From the NCBI RefSeq assembly GCF_001269925.1, contig NZ_LHVO01000031.1, positions 44-64,043 of the forward strand: DNA of 64,000 nt. The letters run 5' to 3'. The translations under genes and the position numbers were made by a program. Below are positions 1-7,888 of this stretch, one piece after another. A model generated the notes under the pieces. That model saw nothing but the letters and a program-made list of their open reading frames with translations, had not been told where the DNA came from and ran no database searches. This stretch comes from Pseudomonas sp. MIACH (GTDB lineage: Bacteria > Pseudomonadota > Gammaproteobacteria > Pseudomonadales > Pseudomonadaceae). The stretch's first letter is position 1; each line of letters starts with the position of its first letter.

Positions 1-382
1 CTTCATTGAACAGCCAGCGAAAGAGCTCGCTGTCCCGAAAACGGCCGTGTCTATTTTTGGAAAAGGTCGAGTGATTGGGGACTTCATCTTCAAGGCTTAA
101 CCGGCAGAACCAGCGATACGCCAGGTTCAAATGGGTCTCTTCGCACAGCCGCCGCTCGGAGCGAATACCGTAGCAATAGCCCACGATCAGCATGCGGATC
201 ATCAACTCTGGGTCAATCGAAGGACGCCCAATTGGGCTGTAAAAATCGGCGAGGTGATGGCGCAGGTCGCTCAGATCGAGACACTGATCAATGCTGCGCA
301 GAAGGTGATTGGAGGGGATGTGATCTTCAAGGTTGAACGAGTAAAACAGCCGCTCCTGCCCACTCGATAACTGTCCCATCAT
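1..382 (-). mobile_element. IS1182-like transposase, N-terminal part, cut by window edge
   Basis: The minus strand is open from an ATG at 382 to the left edge, about 127 codons without a stop. The product begins MMGQLSSGQERLFYSFNLED and contains GRPSIDPELMIRMLIVGYCY and a later FCRLSLEDEVPNHSTFSKNR segment. This is the DUF772-type N-terminus found in IS1182/IS5-like DDE transposases. The catalytic part lies outside the window, so I cannot tell whether the element is intact. The inner end of the element must lie between 383 and 474, but I could not define an inverted repeat because the partner end is not visible. A second in-frame ATG sits directly after the first. Confidence 0.8.
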
Positions 383-474
383 GCTGCGTGCTTCCCTGCT
401 GGCCGATGCGGAGATTTTGCCGCAGGCCAGACAGGGGAGCTACTTTTTCAACAGAATCGGCCGATAGTTGACAT

Positions 475-723
475 TTAGGTGAGGTCTGCCCTTCCCAATC
501 GAGCCAGGCCTTGTTTGATATGGCCCGCGTTTTCACCAATCGTGTGGAGTGCCCCCCGAACATTTTCACCCACTTCCAAAGCGCTTTGCTGCTCAGCCAA
601 AAGAGTCAGCTCCATCACAGCCGCTTCCAGGGCCAGTTGATTTTGATAAAGCCGTTCCAGCACGTCCGTCAGTGAGTACTCGCTTGCCAGGGTTTTCGGC
701 TCGTTTTGAAAGAAATCAAGCAT
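475..723 (-). CDS. small conserved hypothetical protein
   Basis: An 82-residue acidic, leucine-rich helical protein (MLDFFQNEPKTLASEYSLTD at the start). It has no signal peptide, membrane segment or metal motif. The pattern of alternating hydrophobics suggests a helical bundle or coiled coil. I recall similar short proteins in other Pseudomonas genomes but no function. Its stop codon lies roughly 90 bases from the transposase start, so the insertion sequence landed just downstream of it. The ribosome-binding site is weak. The overlapping 91-residue frame at 669-944 is judged a shadow. Confidence 0.6.
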   Translation of the reverse strand: MLDFFQNEPKTLASEYSLTDVLERLYQNQLALEAAVMELTLLAEQQSALEVGENVRGALHTIGENAGHIKQGLARLGRADLT

Positions 724-1011
724 AGCAGTGGTGACTCTCGGATTTGCGAAAGCCAGCGAAAAAAGGTAGGGGATAAGTACGTGGGAATAGTGCTGGTACG
801 AAAGTGGTACAGGTTGGCGGCGAAGGCGCTGTAGTGCGCGTTCTGTAAGGTCTGTGGGATTAGTCGTTCCAGTCCTTCATCGGGGCGACAGAAAAGCGGC
901 GGGAGAGGGGAGCGGTTTGTGGGGGCATTGGGAATCTGAGTCAACGAGGCGAATGGTGGGCAGTTTATCAGGGATGGATCCAGGGTGTGGGAGAGGCTTG
1001 TTTTGTGCCAT

Positions 1012-1295
1012 TCACCACTTCGAGCGCGGACGTTGCCGTGTGTGGAACATGCCGAGGATTTGCAGACGATCTCCGCGAACCCGATACGGGATCAGGTAGG
1101 GCCAGTTGGGTACTGCCCATTCACGGGTGTGTTTGACCCGGCCTTCACGACCCATGGTAGGGAACAGAGCCAGTTTGTCGATGCTGGCGAAAATGGCATC
1201 GGAGAAGTCATCAGCGGCCTTTGGGTTTTAAGGGCAATGTAATTGGCTTCGTCTTCAAGATTTTTGAGTGCTTTTTCAAGCCGCTCAACCCGCAT
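1012..1295 (-). pseudogene. ParE/RelE-family toxin, frameshifted
   Basis: The frame starting at 1295 reads MRVERLEKALKNLEDEANYI and then ALK before losing sense near 1226-1230. In a second frame the protein continues as PKAADDFSDAIFASIDKLAL, then TMGREGRVKHTREWAVPNWP, YLIPYRVRGDRLQILGMFHT and RQRPRSKW up to a stop at 1012. Together they make a normal ParE-like plasmid-stabilisation toxin of about 94 residues. One missing A (a T on the plus strand) in the four-base run at 1226-1229 explains the break: adding it restores LKNPKAADD. The start overlaps the antitoxin stop by 11 bases, the usual arrangement. It may be a true inactivation or a homopolymer sequencing error. Confidence 0.8.
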
Positions 1296-1515
1296 TCCTA
1301 CTCCAGCGCCTAGCGCGCATGGCTGACACTTGGTCATCAGTGGCGAATTTGCCTTGGTCGGCTTCTTTTACTGCCAGCTCGATTTGAGCGGTCAGCATTT
1401 TTTCGTGTTCGATGTAGTCGCGAAGAACGTCCATAACCAGGTAGCTCGCCGTTTGGCCGTTGGTTTTGGCCAGGTCGGCTAGGTCTTCCGGCGGGTTTAG
1501 GGATATTCCAGTCAT
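1285..1515 (-). CDS. ribbon-helix-helix antitoxin of a ParDE-type module
   Basis: A 76-residue protein with an N-terminal ribbon-helix-helix pattern (SLNPPEDLADLAKTNGQTAS, then YLVMDVLRDYIEHEK) and a charged C-terminal half, as in CopG/ParD antitoxins. Such antitoxins bind the promoter with the N-terminus and wrap the toxin with the C-terminus. The stop overlaps the start of the toxin reading frame, so the two are translationally coupled. Because the toxin is frameshifted, the antitoxin may now stand alone and could protect against related toxins. I see no clear operator palindrome upstream. Confidence 0.75.
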   Translation of the reverse strand: MTGISLNPPEDLADLAKTNGQTASYLVMDVLRDYIEHEKMLTAQIELAVKEADQGKFATDDQVSAMRARRWSRNAG

Positions 1516-1940
1516 GGCGGCCTCGATGTGGAAGGTTGATCGTAGAGTGCGGGCTTGAATCGTCAGGTCGTCGGCGTAGCTGATTTGGGCTATTTGTTGA
1601 CTCAGTCTGTAAAAGCCTTCGGTCTACTCGCCGATCTGGCAGGGGGGTAATGGAAATTAAATATAAATAAGTCCGTCCCCTTTGTGGTCGGAGACCTATT
1701 ACCAGGTGCGCGGCTGGAAGGATGAACACGAATTCGCCCCTGGATCGATCTGCCACCTGCGCGAAGCCGTTATCAATCAGTAGATCTAGGGCACTGCGCT
1801 GAAGAACTCCAAATTGCCTGGCAACTTCCCAAATAGCGGGGTCAGACCACGATACCCTTCTCTCAGTCCACTATGCTTTCCGGGAAATTTCCCACACTTT
1901 TCTCGGCTTGCCCCTCAGACCTCCCCTAGCTAACCTCCTC
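1516..1940. other. intergenic region without a supported gene
   Basis: No gene is supported here. The plus strand holds a short in-frame run ending at a stop near 1782 (ETYYQVRGWKDEHEF, then APGSICHLREAVINQ) that has no start and could be the tail of a decayed gene. An A+T-rich patch lies at about 1650-1672. On the minus strand this stretch includes the promoter region of the antitoxin-toxin pair. Confidence 0.4.
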
Positions 1941-2171
1941 AAGTCGCTGCCAACCCAGCGGCCGGATGTGGAAGTCCGTACCAAGCTAAGACGCAATCGC
2001 CCATAAACCGCTACCGGCGTTTTTTTACGCCTGTATTATGTGTTTCGGCGGCTGTGCGCGGGGCACTTCGGTGCGCCGGGTCCTTAGCCCTGGTCTTCCA
2101 CACCTGCGTACAGCTGCCACCCTCATGTGGAAGTGAGTTTGGCAGTTCCTGAATAGTTAAGGAGCTTCGCC
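1941..2171 (+). promoter_or_regulatory. candidate structured leader upstream of the DUF6124 gene
   Basis: About 230 bases of untranslated DNA precede the 2172 gene. The identical octamer TGTGGAAG occurs at 1967-1974 and 2126-2133, and its exact complement CTTCCACA lies between them at 2095-2102, so the middle segment can pair with either copy but not both. A GCAC-TTCG-GTGC hairpin with a tetraloop sits at 2063-2074, and CCAC/GTGG can form a local hairpin at 2117-2130. A TATTAT-like -10 motif lies at about 2034-2039. Similar long leaders precede DUF3077/DUF6124 genes in other Pseudomonas as far as I recall; a regulatory RNA role is inference. Confidence 0.45.
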
Positions 2172-2462
2172 ATGTACAAAGTCACACCTAACCCGCCTCA
2201 CGCTTCAAACGCTGCACCAGTCGAACAATCCACTGCCAATGTCTTCCTCGTCAGCCCCAACGTCGACACCGAAACCCTACTAGCCAACGCCGCCGAAAAC
2301 CTCGCATCCGCCAATCAAATGACGGCAACCCTGGCGTTCGACCTCGACGAATCCCAGCGCTCCATCGCTTTGGGCATTCAGCAACTGATCGAGTTGAGCT
2401 CTCTGCTTGTCGACCGAGCTCAAGAGCAAGTCGAAGCGACGTCCAGCACGGCCACAGCCTGA
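2172..2462 (+). CDS. DUF6124 (DUF3077-type) family protein
   Basis: A 96-residue protein that starts MYKVTPNPPHASNAAPVEQS and carries the family core NVFLVSPNVDTETLLANAAE followed by a long helical stretch rich in Leu, Ser and Gln. These proteins are abundant, often multicopy, in Pseudomonas; no biochemical function is known to me. There is no signal peptide or transmembrane segment. An AAGGAG ribosome-binding site lies eight bases before the ATG, which fixes the start. The gene stands alone behind the long leader at 1941-2171 and is followed by a strong hairpin at 2474-2499. Confidence 0.85.
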   Translation: MYKVTPNPPHASNAAPVEQSTANVFLVSPNVDTETLLANAAENLASANQMTATLAFDLDESQRSIALGIQQLIELSSLLVDRAQEQVEATSSTATA

Positions 2463-2473
2463 CACCCGACCCT

Positions 2474-2499
2474 GCCGCCTTACCCCAAGAAGGCGGCAA
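2474..2499. terminator. hairpin between convergent genes
   Basis: Nine-base perfect arms TGCCGCCTT and AAGGCGGCA surround an eight-base loop. It lies between the stops of the DUF6124 gene and the convergent DUF2256 gene. No long T run follows on either strand, so it may act as a transcript-end stabiliser rather than a full intrinsic terminator. Confidence 0.55.
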
Positions 2500-2518
2500 C
2501 CTGACCCCCCCTTTTGGC

Positions 2519-2659
2519 TCAGCAGTTAGCAGGCTTACTGCGTCGGCAGCGCTCAGAGCAATAACGAACCTCCTCCCAGCAGCGCGCCCATTTCTTCCTC
2601 CAAGTGAAGGGAAGGCCGCAGGTAAGGCAGGTTTTTACTGGAAGCTCACTCTTTTTCAA
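2519..2659 (-). CDS. DUF2256 domain mini-protein (two CxxC-type pairs)
   Basis: A 46-codon frame starting with TTG at 2659 encodes [20 protein letters not shown] and then [20 protein letters not shown] ending SKPANC. This matches the DUF2256 pattern K-x-C-x2-C-x-RPFxWRKKWxxxWxxVxYCSxxCRR, a small protein with a probable zinc site made of CxxC and CSERC. The TTG start is preceded by AGGTGA at a good distance. Family members are often found near photolyase or deazaflavin genes, but none is here. It is too short for routine gene calling, which is why it is worth recording. Confidence 0.78.
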   Translation of the reverse strand: MKKSELPVKTCLTCGLPFTWRKKWARCWEEVRYCSERCRRSKPANC

Positions 2660-2809
2660 AACTGTTCACCTTCAACTGGCTTGCGGGAACCCACGTGGCG
2701 ATCTAATGACCGGTGGCTTTGCGACCTCCCTCATTAGCGCCTACTGCCATAGCCGCGCAAAAACGCTCTAGGTAAATCGCGAGGCCCACTGCAGAACATA
2801 CGCATCATG

Positions 2810-2830
2810 ATGATAGCTATACGCTATCAT
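2810..2830. promoter_or_regulatory. isolated operator-like palindrome in a 306-base gene-free stretch
   Basis: Perfect eight-base arms ATGATAGC and GCTATCAT flank TATAC. The dyad sits in the otherwise gene-free interval 2660-2965, about 135 bases before the chemoreceptor gene. Its form is like operators of helix-turn-helix antitoxins or repressors, but no such regulator lies next to it. I see no other feature in this interval apart from a weak ribosome-binding site before 2966. Confidence 0.45.
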
Positions 2831-2965
2831 GGCGGTGCGTATTGCTAACTGGAGGACCTTTCTGCGTCGACGTATCGTCAAGGCATCAAGCGTAATGGGC
2901 TGGTAGTACCGTTCGCGTCTTCCACATCAACAAAGGCCTGTACAGGTCATATTTTCGAGCTAGCC

Positions 2966-4606
2966 ATGAAGAAAACGCTGTCGTTGGCCACACGCATAGG
3001 GCTTAGTTTCGCAGCCATCCTGGCGCTGCTCATGTTGATAACCGCCATCGGCATTCACCGCGTTGCGTTCATTGACTCCACCTTGGAAGACGTCAGCGAA
3101 AATGCCGCCAAGGTGCAGCGCTATGCAATCAATTTTCGAGGCAGTGTCCATAACCGAGCCATCGCTATTCGGGATGCTGTGCTGGTGACGACTGATACGG
3201 ATTTGGCAAAACACTTATCGGAGGTCACAGCCTTGGAAAAGGCCTACTCCGACTCGGCGGCTCCAATGGATCAGTTGTTCAAGGGCGCAAGCGTAACAGG
3301 CGAGGAGGTTCGATTACTGAGCGCTATCAAGGACATCGAACAACAAACCCTTAACTCCACCAGGGCGGTAATCTCCCTGCGCCAAGCGGGTGACATACCT
3401 GGAGCTCAGGCGCTGCTGATGCGTCAAACGTCTTTGGATTACAGTGAGTGGCTGAAACGCGTCAATGCACTGATCGACTACGAGGAAGCATCAATCAAGG
3501 CAAAGCTGGGCGCAGTGCAGGCAACCGCCAGTCAGTTCAGTACGCTGATGCTTATTGCGACAGGTATTGCTTTGCTGCTGAGCATCACGTTGTCGGCTGT
3601 AATTATTCGCTTCGTTAAATCCACGCTGGGTGCTGAGCCCACAGACGTTGCATTGGCCATCGAGCGACTGGCAGCTGGTGATCTGAATCAGACGATTTCC
3701 ACAGATTATCCCGGCAGTGTGATGGGCGTCCTGAAAGACGCGCTAGGCCATCTCGGAGAGACTATTCAGCAAGTACGTAAGGCGGCCCAAGAGGTCAATC
3801 ACTCGTCCACCCAGTTGTCTGCCGCATCATCGGCTAACAATGAGCAGACCAGCTTACAAACCCGCGAAGCCGAGCAGGTGGCCGCAGCCATAATGCAAAT
3901 GGCCGCGACGGTTAATGAAGTATCTGGATATGCCGCTCAGGCAGCTGACGCCTCCCGGTTGGCTGATACTGAAGTGGGAAGTGGGAACAAGCTGGTTGCA
4001 AGTACCACGCTTGCCATTGAACAGTTGGCAGTAACGCTTGAGCAAACCACTGCTACCGTGAACCAGGTGTCCAAACACAGTGAAAATATCGCGTCAGTGA
4101 TCGACGTCATCAACGCTATCGCCTCGCAAACCAATTTGCTTGCCTTGAACGCTGCCATTGAGGCAGCGAGAGCTGGGGAGCACGGGCGTGGGTTTGCGGT
4201 GGTAGCTGACGAAGTACGTTCTTTGGCCAATCGTACACAGCAGTCGACCGAGGAAATTCGGGAGATGATCAGTACGCTGCAATCGGGTACCGAAACGGCA
4301 TCCCAAACTATGCGCGATAGTTGCGAGCTAGCGAGCCAAACGGTCACACAAACCCGCAGTGCGCAGCATGCATTGGCAAGGATCAGCGAGCAGGTTGCCG
4401 CAATCAGTCATATGAACGCCCAGATCGCGAGCGCCTCCGTGCAGCAGAGTAGCGTGACCGATGAGGTCGCTGAAAATATCAACCGCATTCATGGTTCGAC
4501 TGTTGAGTCTGCCAACGGCGCGCGCCAAGTGGCGGCAGCTAGCATCGAGCTATCAGGTTTGGCGGATCGTCTTACCGCTAAAGTGGCGTTCTTCTCTGCG
4601 GCTTAG
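2966..4606 (+). CDS. methyl-accepting chemotaxis protein (4HB sensor, HAMP, MA)
   Basis: This 546-residue inner-membrane chemoreceptor feeds the CheA/CheW array. An N-terminal membrane segment (about residues 8-30) is followed by a periplasmic four-helix-bundle domain of about 160 residues, a second membrane segment (about 190-215, [20 protein letters not shown]), a HAMP linker, and a cytoplasmic coiled coil. The signalling tip is recognisable as [20 protein letters not shown] followed by [19 protein letters not shown]. Possible methylation segments flank the tip. No C-terminal CheR pentapeptide is seen. The ligand cannot be read from the sequence. Base composition is lower in G+C than the core genes to the right, in keeping with an accessory region. 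Confidence 0.93.
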   Translation: MKKTLSLATRIGLSFAAILALLMLITAIGIHRVAFIDSTLEDVSENAAKVQRYAINFRGSVHNRAIAIRDAVLVTTDTDLAKHLSEVTALEKAYSDSAAPMDQLFKGASVTGEEVRLLSAIKDIEQQTLNSTRAVISLRQAGDIPGAQALLMRQTSLDYSEWLKRVNALIDYEEASIKAKLGAVQATASQFSTLMLIATGIALLLSITLSAVIIRFVKSTLGAEPTDVALAIERLAAGDLNQTISTDYPGSVMGVLKDALGHLGETIQQVRKAAQEVNHSSTQLSAASSANNEQTSLQTREAEQVAAAIMQMAATVNEVSGYAAQAADASRLADTEVGSGNKLVASTTLAIEQLAVTLEQTTATVNQVSKHSENIASVIDVINAIASQTNLLALNAAIEAARAGEHGRGFAVVADEVRSLANRTQQSTEEIREMISTLQSGTETASQTMRDSCELASQTVTQTRSAQHALARISEQVAAISHMNAQIASASVQQSSVTDEVAENINRIHGSTVESANGARQVAAASIELSGLADRLTAKVAFFSAA

Positions 4607-4942
4607 TGGATTCAGGACAGCTTTTCACTGCCGCACTGACGTCTATGCGCGACTGCTGGGCTACTCAGAAGTTTAACTGGCCACGCAGGATTCTCGGTCG
4701 AAGTAAGACAGAACATGCCAACTTATCTTAATGGGGCTGCTACATGGAGTCTTGCTGAGGGCGTCTGCATGCCGTCAGCGGGGGCTGTTTCCTTCACGTT
4801 TTCGAGTGAATGATAGCTGGCTACCTGTGAGCCTCATCCACTTTGAACTAATCATTACCAGCGTCCCCCTAATGCCGTGAAGGTTGCCTCAAGCCCAGAT
4901 TTATTCTGGGTTACTCAATCACACACGAAGGTTTGATTAATC
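4607..4942 (+). promoter_or_regulatory. gene-free region with possible stress promoter of the CsbD gene
   Basis: No gene is seen. Near the right end, GAACTA at about 4844 is followed 16 bases later by CCCTAA, loosely like an AlgU (sigma-22) promoter; the match is weak. A hairpin CCCAGA-TTTAT-TCTGGG lies at about 4894-4910, in the likely 5' untranslated region of the gene at 4943. Confidence 0.3.
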
Positions 4943-5191
4943 ATGAAGAGCGAACAGGTAGAAGGTGTTGTTGAAAAGGTTGCCGGCAAAGCGCAGAGCG
5001 CAGTTGGGAAACTGTTTGGTGATTCGAAGCTGGAAGCTGAAGGTGCTGGTCGGCAAGCCGCTGGACAGCTGACACAAACCTATGGCGACGCACTGGACAG
5101 CGTATCTACATTCGTTAAAGAAAAACCAGTTGCGGCAATCGCGATTGGTGCAGTTGCCCTGTTGGTTCTAGACCGTCTTTTTCGTCGCTGA
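4943..5191 (+). CDS. CsbD-like stress protein with C-terminal membrane anchor
   Basis: An 82-residue protein. Residues 1-50 follow the CsbD pattern (VEGVVEKVAGKAQSAVGKLF, then GDSKLEAEGAGRQAAGQLTQ), a small helical stress protein fold of unknown mechanism. Residues about 59-78 form a hydrophobic segment (PVAAIAIGAVALLVLDRLF) with a basic end, so the protein is probably tail-anchored in the inner membrane. Such CsbD-membrane versions are usually induced by general stress sigma factors. An intrinsic-type terminator follows at 5201-5230. Confidence 0.85.
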   Translation: MKSEQVEGVVEKVAGKAQSAVGKLFGDSKLEAEGAGRQAAGQLTQTYGDALDSVSTFVKEKPVAAIAIGAVALLVLDRLFRR

Positions 5192-5200
5192 GTGAGGGAG

Positions 5201-5230
5201 AAGGGACGTTCCGACAGGGGCGTTCCCTTT
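5201..5230 (+). terminator. terminator after the CsbD-like gene
   Basis: AAGGGACG pairs with CGTTCCCTT (one bulged T) around a loop, followed by TTTTGCGTTTATT. It lies nine bases after the stop codon. Confidence 0.65.
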
Positions 5231-5353
5231 TGCGTTTATTCACCCCCGCCCCCTGGATTTTTCCATCAGTGGGCTTCTGGGGCGCGGGCAGGTATGCACG
5301 ACTCAATTCCATCCGCGCACCGCGTCTGAATTACTACGAGGCTATTGGGCCAC

Positions 5354-6115
5354 TTAGCTCGTGGAATGGACACTGGAGGGGCTGTCCCCCAGCAATGAAT
5401 GCATGCTCACATGCGCAACCTCTCCACTTTCTATCTCTATCAAACTCAACGCACCGTCCGAAAAAGAACAACCCGTATCGATATAAACGACATTGCCCAA
5501 TGCATGCACATGAGGGACTGTCGAGTGGCCCACATATAACCTATCCAAACCTATGATCGCTGCCTGGTTTTGCTGCTCTATCTTTTCCCTGGCATAGAGG
5601 GCGGTTTTCAACGCTTGTTGTTGGGCGGACTCTCCTCGCATTCCACTGATAGCGTCTTTGGCGTCTTGCCAACTATGGGTAGCACAGGAAAGAAACGCTT
5701 CAGCATGGACGATGCCGACTTTTCGACCATCCGCTAAGCCGATCTCAATCATTACTGGGAGCGTTTGCAGTGCGTTGTAAATCTCGCTCTGGACACTGGG
5801 CGACAGCGCGTAAAGCCACGCTCCGCCGTTTCGCGTGTGCCTGTTGATGTCGCCGCGACCGGAGAGGCAATCCATCAGCATCTGTTCGTGGTTGCCGCGT
5901 ACGCCGTGAAACCAGGGTTCGCTGAGCCACTTCAATACGTCAATAGAGTCAGGGCCTCTATCAATAAGATCGCCCACACAAAACAGGCGATCCTGTTGGG
6001 TGTTGAAGTTTACTTTTTCCATGAGTGAAGCAAGTAGCTTGAAGTGCCCGTGAATATCACCCACTACAAAGTCGCGGCCCTTTGCGTTGGATTCAAATAC
6101 TTCGATGGTGTACAT
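5354..6115 (-). CDS. PPP-family serine/threonine protein phosphatase (PrpA/PrpB-like)
   Basis: A 253-residue metallophosphoesterase. The PPP metal motifs appear in order: GDIHGHF near residue 18, GDLIDRGPDS near 47 and RGNHEQ near 73, with later histidines (VHAEAF about residue 136, YVGHSTVPH about 215) completing the dinuclear site. Lambda-type and PrpA/B phosphatases of this size dephosphorylate Ser/Thr/Tyr phosphoproteins; in E. coli they feed misfolded-protein signalling. It has no export signal and is probably cytoplasmic. It stands alone, with no kinase next to it, so the substrate is unknown. Confidence 0.88.
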   Translation of the reverse strand: MYTIEVFESNAKGRDFVVGDIHGHFKLLASLMEKVNFNTQQDRLFCVGDLIDRGPDSIDVLKWLSEPWFHGVRGNHEQMLMDCLSGRGDINRHTRNGGAWLYALSPSVQSEIYNALQTLPVMIEIGLADGRKVGIVHAEAFLSCATHSWQDAKDAISGMRGESAQQQALKTALYAREKIEQQNQAAIIGLDRLYVGHSTVPHVHALGNVVYIDTGCSFSDGALSLIEIESGEVAHVSMHSLLGDSPSSVHSTS

Positions 6116-6311
6116 GTTCAGGGCTTCGATGGGGTGGGCACGGGTGAACTATATCATTGCCAACGTCTGCGAAAACCTGGCATTACCCTCAAATCAGGCA
6201 ACCTGAACCCTCCCTGTCACCCAGCAAAGTTTCATCATTCCCTTCGCCGTTGAGGTCTACGATCTTGCTCAAGAGAGGACCCTCGCGCCTCCAGTCCACA
6301 GGGAACTGCAA

Positions 6312-6533
6312 ATGATCTCGAAACTCGTCAAAGTCGTGATGATTGCTGGCACGTTGCTGTTGGGCGCTTGTTCTTCGGGGGCGTCCGGTGTGAGCAGTGA
6401 CCCTTGCTTTTCAGGCGGATGCCAGGCGTTTGGTGACCACAGCCCCAGCAAGGCCGCGAAGATGAATTTTGGCGGCAGTGGGCTGGGGAGCAGTTATGGG
6501 GAGTACGGGTCGGGGTTGTTGCATGATGATTGA
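6312..6533 (+). CDS. small lipoprotein
   Basis: A 73-residue protein with a type II signal peptide (MISKLVKVVMIAGTLLLGAC); the lipobox LGAC puts the lipidated Cys at residue 20. The mature part is only about 54 residues, rich in Gly and Ser, with two further Cys in DPCFSGGC that could form a disulfide. The residue after the lipidated Cys is Ser, which favours outer-membrane sorting. I do not recognise a function. It is convergent with the MFS gene that ends at 6546. Confidence 0.72.
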   Translation: MISKLVKVVMIAGTLLLGACSSGASGVSSDPCFSGGCQAFGDHSPSKAAKMNFGGSGLGSSYGEYGSGLLHDD

Positions 6534-6545
6534 TTGGGGGGGCAG

Positions 6546-7733
6546 TCAGTGGCCGCCCTTCATCCGGCGGGCGATCAGGTAGATACCCAGGCCGACCAGC
6601 GCCGTGGCCGCGCCGATATAGCCGGTGCTGGTCCAGCCAAACCCCGCCGTAATCGCCATCCCGCCAAACCACGGCCCCAGCGCGTTGGCCAGGTTGAACG
6701 CGGCATGGTTGGACGCTGCTGCAAGGCTCGGTGCTTCGTGGGCGATGTCCATCAGGCGGATCTGCAGCGGCGCGGCCAACGATACCATGGTGCCGACCAG
6801 GCCCATGCTCAGCAGCACGCCCCATAGCGAGGACGCCGCGAGGGGGAAGAACAGCAACACGGCCATCGACCACACCAGAATCCAACCCACCGCGCGAAAC
6901 TGCATGCGATCAAACAGCTTGCCGCCGGCGATGTTGCCGATGATCCCACCTACCCCAAACGCCGCCAGGCCGAAGGGAATCCACTGCGGCGACACCTTGG
7001 TCACTTCCAGCATGGTCGGCGCCAGGTAGCTGAACACGCAGAACATCCCGGCAAAGCCAATGGCACCAATCGACAGGGCCATCCACACCTGGGGTTTGGT
7101 AAACGCCCGCAGTTCCTTGCGCGGGTCGCTGCGTTGTTCGTCGTGGCGATGGGGCACGAATTGCCAGACCAGGGCGATGGTGCACAGGGCGATCACGCTC
7201 ACCAGTGCAAACGCCGAGCGCCAACCCAGGTGCTGGCCGAGGAACGTGGCAATCGGATTGCCCAGCAACATGGCCAGGGTCAGCCCCATCATGACCCGCG
7301 CCACGGCGCCGGCGCGTTTGTCGTTGGGCACCATGCTGGAGGCGACGACGGCGGCAATGCCGAAGTAGGCGCCGTGGGGCAGGCCGCTGATAAAGCGGAA
7401 CGCCACCAGTGAGCCGAAGGTCGGGGTGAACGCGGTGGCGAGGTTGCCCAGGGCGTACAGCCCCATCAGCAACAGCAGCATATGTTTGCGCAGCAGCTTG
7501 GCACCGAGGATGGCCAGCAGTGGGGCGCCGACCATCACGCCGAGGGCGTAGGCGCTGATGGCATGGCCAACTTGGGGTTCGCTTAAGCCCAGGTTTTGGG
7601 CGATGTCGGGCATCAAGCCCATGATGGCGAATTCGCCGGTACCGATAGCGAAAGCGCCCACGGCCATGGCCGCTTCCATTTTGGCGGCGCTGCGCGCGGG
7701 CAGCACATGCCCGGGAGTTTGCTGGATAGACAT
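6546..7733 (-). CDS. MFS drug/sugar efflux transporter (DHA1, YdhP/AraJ type)
   Basis: A 395-residue protein with about twelve hydrophobic segments and the opening EFAIMGLMPDIAQNLGLSEP seen in the AraJ/YdhP/PbuE branch of DHA1 exporters. These proton antiporters of the inner membrane export sugars, nucleosides or drugs. The start at 7733 (MSIQQTPG) has a CAGGG-type site upstream; an upstream ATG at 7760 in the same frame lacks one. It lies head to head with the hybrid kinase gene at 7889, leaving about 155 bases for both promoters. Substrate is unknown. Confidence 0.88.
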   Translation of the reverse strand: MSIQQTPGHVLPARSAAKMEAAMAVGAFAIGTGEFAIMGLMPDIAQNLGLSEPQVGHAISAYALGVMVGAPLLAILGAKLLRKHMLLLLMGLYALGNLATAFTPTFGSLVAFRFISGLPHGAYFGIAAVVASSMVPNDKRAGAVARVMMGLTLAMLLGNPIATFLGQHLGWRSAFALVSVIALCTIALVWQFVPHRHDEQRSDPRKELRAFTKPQVWMALSIGAIGFAGMFCVFSYLAPTMLEVTKVSPQWIPFGLAAFGVGGIIGNIAGGKLFDRMQFRAVGWILVWSMAVLLFFPLAASSLWGVLLSMGLVGTMVSLAAPLQIRLMDIAHEAPSLAAASNHAAFNLANALGPWFGGMAITAGFGWTSTGYIGAATALVGLGIYLIARRMKGGH

Positions 7734-7888
7734 GGATCGCCCTGTTGGGAGGAATGGCACGAAGGACAGCCGCCGATGCTACGCACGCTGCGGCGAACCT
7801 GTCTAGAACAGCCGTTTACAGCAGAGTTCAATCGCCCTTTGAGATCCGTCTTATTCACCCGTGCCGTTTCGCCCTTTAGGCTGCGGCG

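Noticed and set aside
669..944. A 91-codon frame upstream of the small hypothetical gene
   Set aside because: Overlaps that gene in another frame and has no ribosome-binding site or family pattern.
1..6300. Possible prophage or integrative element in the accessory left end
   Set aside because: Only a transposase fragment is present; no integrase, tRNA attachment site or phage structural gene is seen.
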